A stretch of DNA of 64,000 nucleotides, from positions 266,698 through 330,697 of the forward strand of contig JAMPAJ010000001.1 of NCBI GenBank assembly GCA_023667265.1, written 5' to 3'. The stretch's first letter is position 1. Each line of letters opens with the position of its first letter. The position numbers and the translations under genes are program-made. The notes under the pieces were generated by a model that ran no database searches, had not been told where the DNA came from, and saw only the letters and a program-made list of their open reading frames with translations. Shown piece by piece: positions 1-7,793 of the stretch. This DNA is from Alistipes sp. GTDB lineage: Bacteria > Bacillota > Clostridia > Oscillospirales > Ruminococcaceae.

Positions 1-123
1 CAGGAGACAGCCGCTGATGTCAACGGCGACGGTAAAATTGACGCCAGCGACGCGTCAGATATTCTGGTCTACTATGCAGCTGTTTCTACGGGAAAGACGC
101 CGACATGGAATAAGAAAAACTGA
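1..123 (+). CDS. C-terminal end of a dockerin-containing secreted protein (partial)
   Basis: The window opens inside a reading frame ending at the TGA at 121-123. The last 40 residues contain a calcium-binding dockerin repeat, DVNGDGKIDASDASDILVYY, with the D-x-N-x-D-G-x-I-D pattern of type I dockerins, followed by a short Trp- and Lys-rich tail. Dockerins dock secreted enzymes onto cohesin modules of scaffoldins in ruminococcal and clostridial cellulosomes. The catalytic or binding part of the protein lies upstream of the window, so its substrate cannot be given. Only one of the usual two repeats is visible here. Confidence 0.85.
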   Translation, partial: QETAADVNGDGKIDASDASDILVYYAAVSTGKTPTWNKKN

Positions 124-138
124 ATGTGAAATAAATTG

Positions 139-170
139 CGGCATGGGAGAGCTCCTGTGCCGTATTTTTT
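139..170 (+). terminator. Rho-independent terminator after the dockerin gene
   Basis: A hairpin with arms CGGCATGGGA and TCCTGTGCCG (10 pairs including G-T wobbles) closes a short loop at 139-162 and is followed by TATTTTTT. It lies 16 bases after the dockerin stop codon. Confidence 0.85.
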
Positions 171-191
171 GCCGCTTTTCAGCATAAACTT

Positions 192-246
192 TAAGGCAGC
201 ACCGCACAAAGCACGTTTTAGACGGTCTTTTGGCGGCGCTGTCCTA
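192..246. repeat. Family B inverted-repeat element (short copy)
   Basis: The sequence begins TAAGGCAGCACCGCA and ends with the imperfect complement GGCGGCGCTGTCC. The same start occurs at 1096, 25541, 51495 and, reversed, at 61845. It sits about 25 bases upstream of the amidase start and would fold as a hairpin in the transcript. Confidence 0.6.
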
Positions 247-271
247 TATCTTACGTAGAGGAGCATCAGAT

Positions 272-994
272 ATGAATAGAATCAAAAGAAAAATCGTTCT
301 CGGAGCATTGCTGTTCGGCAGTGCAGCAGCTGTTATTGCCGGCGGTTCATTGATTTCCGAAAAGGGAAGCGCCGTTCCCGCTTTCGCCGACAGCCTGGCG
401 GAGGATCTGCCTATTATTGTTCTTGATGCAGGGCACGGCGGGATCGACGGCGGCTGTACATCAGCGGAGGGCGTGCCTGAAAAGGGGATAAACCTCAGCA
501 TCTTGCAGCGTCTCAGAGATATGCTTGTTATTTCAGGATTTCAGGTCGAGGTCACGCGAGACAGTGATATTTCTATTCATGACAAGGGAGTTGAGGGCAT
601 AGCGGCGCAGAAAAGCTCTGACATGGATAATCGGCTGGAGCTGTTCAACAAGTACGACAACGCTGTATGTCTGTCGATCCATCAGAACCAGTTTACTGAT
701 TCCAGGTATAGCGGAGGACAGATGTTCTATTCCGGGACTAATGCTGACAGTGAGACGCTTGCGAGGTGTCTGCAAAAGAATTTCGGCGAGATCTTGCAGC
801 CCGATAATGACCGTGAGATAAAGCTTTGCGGCAAGGAATTGTTTTTGTGCTATTACAGCAATAATCCGACTGTCATGGTAGAGTGCGGATTCCTTTCCAA
901 TCCGGAAGAGGCGGCGCTGCTTAATACTGAGGAGTATCAGCAAAAGGTGGCGCTGACGATATACTCCGGATTACTGAATTATCTCGATCTTTAA
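272..994 (+). CDS. N-acetylmuramoyl-L-alanine amidase (Amidase_3, CwlD/LytC type)
   Basis: A 240-residue exported zinc amidase that cleaves the lactyl-L-alanine bond of peptidoglycan. A signal peptide with a Lys/Arg-rich start covers about residues 1-40. The zinc site is visible as His in DAGHGG, Glu in PEKGINL and His in SIHQN, and the catalytic Glu is in VECGFLSN. The size and absence of cell-wall repeats resemble CwlD, which acts in making muramic-lactam, but a vegetative role is equally possible. The ATG at 272 is chosen because GAGGAG lies just upstream at the right spacing; the earlier in-frame TTG at 230 falls inside a repeat element and lacks a ribosome binding site. It is a single gene between a terminator and a repeat. 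Confidence 0.92.
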   Translation: MNRIKRKIVLGALLFGSAAAVIAGGSLISEKGSAVPAFADSLAEDLPIIVLDAGHGGIDGGCTSAEGVPEKGINLSILQRLRDMLVISGFQVEVTRDSDISIHDKGVEGIAAQKSSDMDNRLELFNKYDNAVCLSIHQNQFTDSRYSGGQMFYSGTNADSETLARCLQKNFGEILQPDNDREIKLCGKELFLCYYSNNPTVMVECGFLSNPEEAALLNTEEYQQKVALTIYSGLLNYLDL

Positions 995-1041
995 AGGCAA
1001 TAAAGTCAACGTCTCGTGTTCCCTGTGAGGTGTTGACTATA

Positions 1042-1305
1042 AGAACCTGTGTTCATAAGATAAGCCGCACGTATTTTCGGCAAAATTATGCTTGAGGCAA
1101 CACCGCATAAAGCACGTCTGACGACTTTGCACGTCATCTGCTTGCAAATTTTCCGTCATCTTACACAAAAACTCCTTGACATACGGCAGTATGCCTGCGT
1201 CGTTTTTATGCAACCTGACAAAAAATTTGACTGCGCATCTGCCGTACAATCTTTATGCGGTGCTGCCTTGAAAATCCGAACATCTTCTCTATGAACACAG
1301 GTTCT
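1042..1305. repeat. Family A inverted-repeat element, copy 1, interrupted by a family B element
   Basis: The ends are AGAACCTGTGTTCATA and the near-perfect complement TATGAACACAGGTTCT. Inner sequence (AAGCCGCACGTATTTTCGG) is shared with copies at 18501 and 62499. Without the inserted family B element (1096-1267) this copy would be about 90 bases, close to the 87-base relative at 24869. No open frame with coding features is present. Confidence 0.85.
1096..1267. repeat. Family B element nested in family A copy 1
   Basis: Terminal inverted repeats GGCAACACCGCATAAAG and CTTTATGCGGTGCTGCC differ at one base. The element is flanked by TTGA at 1092-1095 and TTGA at 1268-1271, and removing it restores ATGCTTGAAAATCCG, the sequence seen at the same place in uninterrupted A copies. 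This is the pattern left by transposition, so B elements are or were mobile, probably as MITEs moved by an enzyme encoded elsewhere. Confidence 0.85.
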
Positions 1306-1310
1306 AAGTT

Positions 1311-1344
1311 ACGGGCTGCCGCGTTGTTAATTGCGGCAGCCCGT
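1311..1344. terminator. Strong palindrome, probable terminator
   Basis: A perfect 12-bp stem, ACGGGCTGCCGC with GCGGCAGCCCGT, around a 10-base loop, followed on the plus strand by TTTGTC and a later T-run at 1356-1362. It separates the amidase and repeat region from the convergent phage-type gene that ends at 1365, so it may stop transcription from either side. Confidence 0.7.
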
Positions 1345-1364
1345 TTTGTCAGTCGATTTTTTTG

Positions 1365-2009
1365 TTATTCATTTGTCTCGTTTGTATAAATCGTATTTTG
1401 GGCGTGATCTGAATCAGTGGAGTTCGATGACATAACGGATGCCGATTCCAAAGCGGCAAGACGTTCGTTCACGGAGGGTTTATACGGTTCGTAGTCAGAA
1501 TCGGTTATATTGGCATAACGAAGCATAGGATAGAATGTGAGACCGTTCATAGTGATGTTCTTTCCTATACGAAGTATTATGCGGACAAACTGATTTGACG
1601 TATTGAAAACAAATCCCTCACCAGTGTCCGCACCGAGTCCTGAATATGATTCCGATGCATTTTTTTTGCTGTGTACGGCTATTCGATAGCTGCTGCCTGA
1701 ACCTCCTGACGGACAGCCTGTGATGATCATATTGTTGTTTTTCATATTCTGCGGAAAATCGGTCCAATCATTTATGATGACCTCAGTATCCGCTGTAGAG
1801 GTGCCGTTGGCTGATAGTGATCCGTCCGTATTTACCGTAAAGGTAACGCCGTTTTTTGTCTGCGATACGGCAGTGTTTTTAAGCAGATTTTTGGCGGTAT
1901 AGCCTAATGCGCTGCGATCAAGCATTAACTGGCTGTATACCTCGGAGGCTTGTTTAGCATAGTTGTTTGACGCAAGCTGAGCTGCTGAATAGATCTCGTG
2001 CAGATTCAT
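1365..2009 (-). CDS. Phage tail/virion-type structural protein
   Basis: A 214-residue protein. The centre (about residues 38-170) resembles a module common in Firmicutes prophage tail and virion proteins: GYTAKNLLKNTA followed by a GVTFTVNTDGSLSANGTST block and a jelly-roll-like beta-rich segment ending in FYPMLRYANITDSDYEPY. The C-terminus is a short Ser/Asn-rich tail after a predicted helix (VNERLAALES). The ATG at 2007-2009 overlaps the stop of the upstream gene as ATGA, so the two are translationally coupled. No capsid, terminase, portal or integrase gene is in the window, so it is an orphan piece of a tail module, or a domesticated one. The family assignment is by recollection of the sequence pattern. 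Confidence 0.65.
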   Translation of the reverse strand: MNLHEIYSAAQLASNNYAKQASEVYSQLMLDRSALGYTAKNLLKNTAVSQTKNGVTFTVNTDGSLSANGTSTADTEVIINDWTDFPQNMKNNNMIITGCPSGGSGSSYRIAVHSKKNASESYSGLGADTGEGFVFNTSNQFVRIILRIGKNITMNGLTFYPMLRYANITDSDYEPYKPSVNERLAALESASVMSSNSTDSDHAQNTIYTNETNE

Positions 2010-2242
2010 TTTATCACCTCCCCATCAGCATACCAATTTCCGTTTCCGGCGAGTACGGCGAGCTTGTTTTCTGTAATGATAAGAGCAGATGAGCCTTGTA
2101 GAAGTATTCTGCCGTTGATGACATTGGCTTTAGGCAGTTCAGCTGATGTGTCAATATCAAGCTCTGCGATAAACGCCGGACGTTTCTCTCCGTTTTCACC
2201 TGTCACGAACCTGATGAATTTTTCATTTCTGATGGTAATCAT
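2006..2242 (-). CDS. Small phage-associated protein, first gene of the tail-type pair
   Basis: A 78-residue protein rich in beta-forming residues and lacking a signal peptide or membrane segment. It starts MITIRNEKFIRFVTGENGEK and ends in GNGNWYADGEVIK. The ATG at 2242 is preceded by GGAGGAATTAA, a clear ribosome binding site, which decides the start against an in-frame extension to 2329. Small proteins of this kind sit ahead of tail-fibre-like genes in clostridial prophages, but I cannot name a family. A candidate promoter (TTGAAA, 18 bases, TTATAT) lies upstream on the minus strand near 2310-2345. Confidence 0.6.
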   Translation of the reverse strand: MITIRNEKFIRFVTGENGEKRPAFIAELDIDTSAELPKANVINGRILLQGSSALIITENKLAVLAGNGNWYADGEVIK

Positions 2243-2625
2243 TTTAATTCCTCCATGATATAGTTTGATTTGAGCGACATTTGAATATAAGCCTTCCCCT
2301 CCCGGATACAAATTTAAATGTCCCTTCATATAAGGGCTGAAAATATGGCTTTTTCAACAAAAAAACATTGATTATCAAATGATGTTTACAAAAAAATTAC
2401 AATTTGAATGCTTATTTGTAGAATAATAGATATAGGATGCTGCCGGAGAACGGATTCTGAATATATCAATGGCGGCGCACAATTTTCGTGCGGTGCTGAC
2501 CAAGAAAAGTCGATACCCCCAATATGAGGGCTGCCATTAAAATAACAAACGAATTTTGGGTGAAAAATTGTTCACGTTTCACATAAAAGAAAGTAATAAT
2601 GCTCTTTTTTTTTCAAAATAAGGAC
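2243..2625. other. Intergenic region between phage-type pair and polysaccharide operon
   Basis: No gene is supported here. The stretch is AT-rich and contains a degenerate family B-like hairpin at 2471-2501 (GGCGGCGCAC and GTGCGGTGCTGACC), plus the probable promoter of the leftward phage-type pair. Confidence 0.5.
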
Positions 2626-2654
2626 TTGAAATCTAAGCATATTTATGTTATAAT
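2626..2654 (+). promoter_or_regulatory. Sigma-A promoter of the polysaccharide operon
   Basis: TTGAAA at 2626-2631, a 17-base spacer and TATAAT at 2649-2654. It is the only good promoter upstream of the 15 closely spaced rightward genes that follow. Confidence 0.85.
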
Positions 2655-2848
2655 TAAGAGGAACATAGTGCGATTCTATGCACTAGAGAACAAACTAAAA
2701 CAAATTGACCTTAATTAACAGACCAGTCGATTTTGGAATATGTCTGCAGCGTATACCGCGGCAGCAGATCATCGTATATGGCACACGGATCTTGAAACAG
2801 TTGAGTTTTTCGGCGGCTGGGCATAACATACAAGGAGAACTATATCAA
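2655..2848 (+). promoter_or_regulatory. Long 5' leader of the polysaccharide operon
   Basis: About 185 bases separate the promoter from the rfbF start. The leader contains TAGTGC/GCACTA (hairpin near 2666-2685) and a compact hairpin at 2744-2764 (CTGC-A-GCG, loop TATAC, CGC-G-GCAG). Long capsule operons often carry leader signals for processive antitermination factors of the NusG/LoaP/RfaH family. I see no exact ops or known riboswitch consensus, so function is inferred from position only. Confidence 0.45.
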
Positions 2849-3631
2849 ATGAAAGTAGTACTGTTAGCAGGAGGATTCGGGACAAGAATTTCTGAAGAAT
2901 CCCAATATAAACCGAAACCAATGGTCGAGATCGGAGGAAAACCGATAATCTGGCATATTATGAAGGGCTTCTCCGCTTACGGATTCAACGAATTTGTCAT
3001 ATGTGCCGGCTATAAGCAGCATGTTATCAAGGAATGGTTTGCCGATTATTTTCTGCATAACAGCGATATTACTTTCGATTTTACCAACGGCAGGAACGAT
3101 ATGCTTATTCATAACCAGTATTGTGAGCCTTGGAGAGTTACGGTTGTGGATACCGGACTGAATACTATGACAGGCGGAAGAATAAAACGCATACAGCCCT
3201 ATATCGGAAACGAACCTTTTCTTATGACATATGGCGACGGCGTGTGCGATGTCAATATCGAAAAGCTTGTGGAATTTCATAAAACTCATGGAAAAATAGC
3301 TACGCTTACTGCTGTGATACAGGAACAGGAAAAAGGCGTTCTTGATGTAGGAGGCGATAATGCAGTGCGTGCTTTCAGAGAAAAAAGCCGCAATGACGGT
3401 GCGCTTATCAACGCTGGTTATATGGTGCTTGAACCGCAGATCTTTGATTATCTTGACGGCGACAGCTGTATTTTTGAGAAAATTCCTCTTCAGACGCTTG
3501 CACAGAAGGGACAGCTTATGTCGTACAAGCACAAGGGCTTCTGGCAGTGTATGGATACAAAAAGAGAAAAAGATATACTCGAAAAAATGTGGAATAACGG
3601 CAGTGCTCCGTGGAAAGTGTGGGAAAATTAA
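2849..3631 (+). CDS. rfbF: Glucose-1-phosphate cytidylyltransferase
   Basis: Makes CDP-glucose from CTP and glucose-1-phosphate, the first step to CDP-linked deoxysugars. The 260 residues match the family length. The N-terminus has the nucleotidyltransferase signature LLAGGFGTRISEES, followed by KPMVEIGGKPIIWHIMK and the metal-binding YGDGVCDVN. The ATG at 2849 follows AAGGAGA; an in-frame upstream extension to 2705 adds residues unlike the family and has no ribosome binding site. It is the first gene of the operon and its stop TAA shares one base with the next ATG, giving tight coupling to rfbG. Confidence 0.95.
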   Translation: MKVVLLAGGFGTRISEESQYKPKPMVEIGGKPIIWHIMKGFSAYGFNEFVICAGYKQHVIKEWFADYFLHNSDITFDFTNGRNDMLIHNQYCEPWRVTVVDTGLNTMTGGRIKRIQPYIGNEPFLMTYGDGVCDVNIEKLVEFHKTHGKIATLTAVIQEQEKGVLDVGGDNAVRAFREKSRNDGALINAGYMVLEPQIFDYLDGDSCIFEKIPLQTLAQKGQLMSYKHKGFWQCMDTKREKDILEKMWNNGSAPWKVWEN

Positions 3632-4695
3632 TGTTCGATATGAACTTCTATGCAGGGAAAAGAGTTCTTGTAACGGGACATACGGGATTTAAAGGAACTT
3701 GGCTTTGCAAAATACTGATAAATGCCGGAGCGCTGGTTACAGGCTATAGCCTTGAACCTCCGACAGTTCCGAATCTTTTCAGTTTGTCTGGCATCGAATC
3801 CGGAATGAACAGCGTTATCGGTGATATACGTGATTTCGATAAGCTCAGACAGGTGTTCGATGAAGCAAAGCCGGAGATCGTATTTCATCTCGCCGCTCAG
3901 CCGATCGTGCGCGACAGCTACAATGATCCAAGGTATACCTATGATACCAATGTCATGGGTACGGTCAATGTGCTTGAATGCGTGAGACTCTCGGACTGCG
4001 TGAAGAGCGTGCTGAATGTTACTACCGATAAGGTTTATAATAACCGTGAATGGTGCTGGGGCTACAGAGAGGACGAGCCTCTTGACGGATTTGATCCCTA
4101 CTCCAACAGCAAAAGCTGCTCGGAGCTTGTTACTCACAGCTATATAAACAGCTTTTTCAGCGGCGGTACAGTGTCTGTTTCTACGGCACGCGCCGGAAAT
4201 GTTATTGGCGGCGGCGATTTTGCCAACGATAGAATAATCCCGGACTGTATAAGAGCAATGCGGGATGGAAAGGATATCATCGTCCGCAATCCATTGTCTA
4301 CAAGACCATATCAGCACGTCCTTGAACCGCTTTTCGTGTATCTTATGATAGCGGGCAGGCAGTATGAGGATAAACGTTTTGCAGGTTACTATAACGTAGG
4401 TCCTGATGACTGCGACTGCGTTACTACGGGAGAATTGGCTGATCTTTTTTGCGAATACTGGGGAGAGGATGCAAAATGGATAAACGTTTCCGAAAATAAT
4501 GCCGTGCACGAGGCTAACTTCCTTAAGCTTGATTGCAGTAAAGTTAAGTCCGTGTTTGGCTGGAGACCGAGATGGCATATTCGGGAATGTATGGATATGA
4601 CCTGCCGCTTTGGCAAAATACTTCTGGGCGGCGGCTGTATTCCCGAAGAAATGGACGCAGAGATCAACGAGTTTTTCAAAACAAACGAAGCATGA
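3631..4695 (+). CDS. rfbG: CDP-glucose 4,6-dehydratase
   Basis: An NAD-dependent short-chain dehydrogenase that converts CDP-glucose to CDP-4-keto-6-deoxyglucose. The 354 residues carry the Rossmann motif GHTGFKG near residue 14, NVTTDKVY, and the catalytic Tyr and Lys in DPYSNSKSCSE. FHLAAQPIVRDSY is typical of the dehydratase branch. The ATG at 3631 overlaps the rfbF stop; a second ATG at 3640 is possible. A 3-dehydratase (RfbH) that would lead on to 3,6-dideoxyhexoses is not in the operon, so the sugar is probably a 6-deoxyhexose finished by another reductase or epimerase such as the SDR at 10284. Confidence 0.94.
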   Translation: MFDMNFYAGKRVLVTGHTGFKGTWLCKILINAGALVTGYSLEPPTVPNLFSLSGIESGMNSVIGDIRDFDKLRQVFDEAKPEIVFHLAAQPIVRDSYNDPRYTYDTNVMGTVNVLECVRLSDCVKSVLNVTTDKVYNNREWCWGYREDEPLDGFDPYSNSKSCSELVTHSYINSFFSGGTVSVSTARAGNVIGGGDFANDRIIPDCIRAMRDGKDIIVRNPLSTRPYQHVLEPLFVYLMIAGRQYEDKRFAGYYNVGPDDCDCVTTGELADLFCEYWGEDAKWINVSENNAVHEANFLKLDCSKVKSVFGWRPRWHIRECMDMTCRFGKILLGGGCIPEEMDAEINEFFKTNEA

Positions 4696-5618
4696 TGAAA
4701 TTATTGATAGCAGGCAGCTTTAAAATAAACGATGAGCGAAGGGCTTTTTTTAATTCGCTTGGCTTCAATGTGATTTTTATGCCCAGAGAAGATTCAGAGT
4801 TTGATACAGATGTGTCTGATGTCGACGCTGTTATCTGCAACTGGCTATTTGTCCATCATGATATAAAACAGTTTAAAAGTCTGAAATATATCCAGCTTCT
4901 GAGTGCGGGTCTTGACCGCGTTCCGCTGGATCATATAAAAGAGAAGGATATCATGCTGAACAATGCCCGGGGTGTATATAGTATACCAATGGCAGAATAT
5001 GCTGTAGGCGGAGTTTTGCAGCTTTATAAAAAGGCTCGTTTTTTCTCTCGTAATCAGCAGGAGCATATCTGGCTGAAAAACCGTGAGATCCTTGAATTAT
5101 CTGACAGTACTGTTGCCGTTATTGGCTGCGGAAGCGTTGGGCAAGAGACCGCTAAGCGTTTCGGCGCTTTTACAGAAAATGTATACGGAGTTGACCTCTA
5201 TCCGAATGATTCGTCATTCTTCAAAAAGGTTTATCCGCTGGCTCAGCTTGATGCAGTGATTTCCAACAGTGATATTGTTGTTCTTACTCTTCCGTTAACG
5301 GAACAGACGAGAGGTATGTTTGGAAAAGAGCGATTAGCGGTAATGAGAAAAGACGCGGTTATTGTCAATATTTCCAGGGGCGGAATTATTGACGAGGAGG
5401 CTCTTGCGGACGCGCTGGAAGATCATATCGGCGGAGCTGTACTTGATGTTTTTGAGGAAGAACCGCTTCCGTCAGAGAGCAGACTGTGGGAAATGGAAAA
5501 TGTTATAATCACGCCGCATATATCGTTTCAGTCAAATAAAAACGATATGCGAATGTGGCAGGCAATATCTGAAAATATTAGGCGCTTCGCAGGTGAAAGG
5601 AATAGATCGAATGAATAA
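4692..5618 (+). CDS. D-isomer specific 2-hydroxyacid dehydrogenase
   Basis: A 308-residue NAD(P)-dependent dehydrogenase of the SerA/LdhA superfamily that interconverts 2-ketoacids and D-2-hydroxyacids. The nucleotide-binding motif is VIGCGSVGQETAKRFG. The catalytic triad is visible as Arg in NISRGG, Glu in VFEEEPLP and His in ITPHIS. The start ATG at 4692 overlaps the rfbG stop (ATGATGA), and the stop overlaps the start of the aldolase that follows, so the two enzymes are made together. In a polysaccharide operon the likely job is reduction of the 2-keto acid made by that aldolase (inference). The substrate cannot be read from sequence. Confidence 0.88.
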   Translation: MMKLLIAGSFKINDERRAFFNSLGFNVIFMPREDSEFDTDVSDVDAVICNWLFVHHDIKQFKSLKYIQLLSAGLDRVPLDHIKEKDIMLNNARGVYSIPMAEYAVGGVLQLYKKARFFSRNQQEHIWLKNREILELSDSTVAVIGCGSVGQETAKRFGAFTENVYGVDLYPNDSSFFKKVYPLAQLDAVISNSDIVVLTLPLTEQTRGMFGKERLAVMRKDAVIVNISRGGIIDEEALADALEDHIGGAVLDVFEEEPLPSESRLWEMENVIITPHISFQSNKNDMRMWQAISENIRRFAGERNRSNE

Positions 5619-6624
5619 AGTCAGTGTTCTTGACTGTACATTGAGAGACGGCGGATATGTAAATAACTGGGAATTTGGTGAGAAAAATATCCGCTTTATA
5701 AGGGAGAAGCTCGATGAGGTCCGGGCAGACGTGATTGAACTTGGCTTTATGCGCAATGAACCGTATCAGGCTCATCGCTCTATTTTCAATTCAACGAGGC
5801 AGGCGGCAGATATCATAGGACGGAAGCGAAAAAGCGCGCTTTATGCTGTCTTGGTAGAAATGGCGAATTATTTTCCGCCTGAAATGCTCTCGCCTCGTAC
5901 GGAAGAAGGCCCGGATTTTGTTCGGTATTCTTTTTGGATGCGCTGTCTTGACGAAGCGTATGAGTATGCTTCACACATTGTTGATAAGGGATATCATCTT
6001 GGCGTGCAGCCAACAAGAGTCGAGCAGTATTCCGAAAAACAGTTTGCCGATATGTGCGAGCGTTTCAGCAGGATAAGACCCTATGCAATATATATCGTCG
6101 ATACTTTCGGTCTGCTCACAAAAGAGCAGCTTATCAGGTATGCCCGTATAGCTGACGAATATGTTGACAGCGGTATAAAGATCGGCTATCATGCACATAA
6201 TAATATGCAGCAGGCATTTTCAAATGCGACTTCTTTCGCCGAGCTTGATCTTAAACATGATATTATCATTGATGCGAGCGTTTATGGAATGGGCAGAGGC
6301 GCAGGTAATCTCAATCTTGAGATGCTCTGTAATTATCTTAATACATTCAGGGGCGGTTCATATGATCTGAAACCTGTTTTTGAGATATGGGACACAGCCT
6401 TGAAGGAGATATACGGCAGGCTGCCTTGGGGATATACTCTTGAGTATTTTATCACAGCGGCAAATCAATGTAATCCGAATTATGCTTCATATTTTATGGA
6501 TAAAGGTCTGAGTATTGCTGATTTCAGCAGAGTTATAAATTCGATTACGGGCGATGACAAGTTCCTGTACAAGGATGAAAAGGCGGAGAATTTCTGCCGC
6601 AGATGCTTGAACGGAGAAAGCTGA
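5611..6624 (+). CDS. DRE-TIM metallolyase (4-hydroxy-2-oxoacid aldolase-like)
   Basis: A 337-residue TIM-barrel enzyme of the HMGL-like family. The signature VLDCTLRDGGYVNNWEFG carries the Asp-Arg pair that binds the divalent metal and the enolate; the metal-binding His-x-His is in GYHAHNNMQ, and YGMGRGAGN follows. Relatives condense or cleave pyruvate-derived enolates with an aldehyde or acyl-CoA. The DmpG partner dehydrogenase (DmpF) is absent and instead a 2-hydroxyacid dehydrogenase overlaps the start by 8 bases. This suggests synthesis of a 4-hydroxy-2-keto acid that is then reduced, perhaps as an acyl or branched substituent of the polymer (inference). GAAAGG precedes the ATG at 5611. 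Confidence 0.85.
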   Translation: MNKVSVLDCTLRDGGYVNNWEFGEKNIRFIREKLDEVRADVIELGFMRNEPYQAHRSIFNSTRQAADIIGRKRKSALYAVLVEMANYFPPEMLSPRTEEGPDFVRYSFWMRCLDEAYEYASHIVDKGYHLGVQPTRVEQYSEKQFADMCERFSRIRPYAIYIVDTFGLLTKEQLIRYARIADEYVDSGIKIGYHAHNNMQQAFSNATSFAELDLKHDIIIDASVYGMGRGAGNLNLEMLCNYLNTFRGGSYDLKPVFEIWDTALKEIYGRLPWGYTLEYFITAANQCNPNYASYFMDKGLSIADFSRVINSITGDDKFLYKDEKAENFCRRCLNGES

Positions 6625-6628
6625 TAAT

Positions 6629-7717
6629 ATGCATAAGACCGAAAAAAACGGGATATATTCCCTTGTAGATATTGTTAAGGTGCTTTTGGCATTGCTTATT
6701 CTTCTCAGTCACTTCATCAATGAGTATGCCGCAGGAAAATTGCCGCGTATTGTTGATCTGTCAGTGTCTGTGTATATTATTGCTGTTCCCATGTTTTTTG
6801 CGTACAGCGGATATTTTCTGTTCAAAAAGCTCTATGTTGTTGATGAAATTGAACAGAGGCGATGCTTAAAGGATTACTGTGTCAAAATATTGCGGCTTTA
6901 CGGTGTATGGTCTGCGGTATATGTGCTGTTCAAGATTTTTACATGGATACGATTTGCGCCGGAAAACGGAGAAATAATATCATATATACACAGAGCGATC
7001 GTATATTCGACCTATAATACGATATGGTATCTTCCGGCTTCGGCGGCAGGCGCGGTAATGGCATATTTTTTCCTGAAAAAATTCGGAAGCAGGGGAATGC
7101 TTATTACAGCCGCTATTTTTTGCGTTCTTGGAGCGATGGGCGACTGTTATTATAATATTACCAGCTGTATTCCGATAGTCGGAAAGATATTTGAAGTGTA
7201 TCTGAAAATTTTCATTACTTCAAGAAACGGTATATTTAATGGATTTCCGTATATTGCACTTGGTGCTTTTATTGCACAGCTCCGATCGCGCGACGAAAAG
7301 ACATATTATGGAATTTTTAACAGATGGTTTTTCCTGTCAGCTGCCTCCGGCGCGGTGTTTATCGGAGAGGCGTTATTTGCGAAAATGATTGTTGGATCAA
7401 ACAATTCCAATACCATAATAACTTTGTTCATATTTACCTTTTTTGCCGTTTACTGGAGCATTACAAGCGTTCAGCCGGCTATAGACAAAAAGCTTTCCGG
7501 AAACCTGAGAAAAATGAGTACGGCGATATTCCTGTCACAGCGTCTTTTTTTAAGCGCGCTTCCCGGACTTCTTCCCGGTACTGTCTTCTCCGTTTTACTT
7601 GCAGAAAAAGGCTGGATGGTCGGACTTTGCTGGGTAACGGTATGTACGATCGCGTTTTCAGCGCTGCTGATACTTCTTTCCGGAAAAATCAAATTTCTGA
7701 AATATTTTTATCAATAA
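6629..7717 (+). CDS. Acyltransferase family 3 membrane protein
   Basis: A 362-residue integral membrane protein with about ten hydrophobic segments, of the OafA/YrhL/NodX type. The opening YSLVDIVKVLLALLILLSHF has the conserved His at the end of the first segment, and TIWYLPASAAGA is typical of the third. Family members transfer acetyl or other acyl groups to sugars of surface polysaccharides. GGAGAAAG lies 9 bases before the ATG and the gene begins 4 bases after the aldolase stop. It may O-acylate the repeat unit; the acyl donor could be the unusual hydroxyacid predicted upstream, but simple acetylation is more likely. Confidence 0.82.
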   Translation: MHKTEKNGIYSLVDIVKVLLALLILLSHFINEYAAGKLPRIVDLSVSVYIIAVPMFFAYSGYFLFKKLYVVDEIEQRRCLKDYCVKILRLYGVWSAVYVLFKIFTWIRFAPENGEIISYIHRAIVYSTYNTIWYLPASAAGAVMAYFFLKKFGSRGMLITAAIFCVLGAMGDCYYNITSCIPIVGKIFEVYLKIFITSRNGIFNGFPYIALGAFIAQLRSRDEKTYYGIFNRWFFLSAASGAVFIGEALFAKMIVGSNNSNTIITLFIFTFFAVYWSITSVQPAIDKKLSGNLRKMSTAIFLSQRLFLSALPGLLPGTVFSVLLAEKGWMVGLCWVTVCTIAFSALLILLSGKIKFLKYFYQ

Positions 7718-7793
7718 AAATTTTCGGCAGGTCTGAAATATACATTATATATGCGCAGGACTGCCAATTGTACACTAAGACAGGGGAATAAAT

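Noticed and set aside
1088-1294. Short frames within the nested A/B repeat
   Set aside because: They lie wholly in non-coding inverted repeats with no translation signal.
2655-2848. JUMPstart/ops element in the capsule leader
   Set aside because: GGCGGCTGGG at about 2812 is not a match to the ops consensus GGCGGTAGCGTG.
3628-4578. 316-residue frame on the minus strand
   Set aside because: Shadow of rfbG, which has all catalytic motifs.
7324-7791. 155-residue plus-strand frame
   Set aside because: Overlaps the acyltransferase in another frame; no family features.
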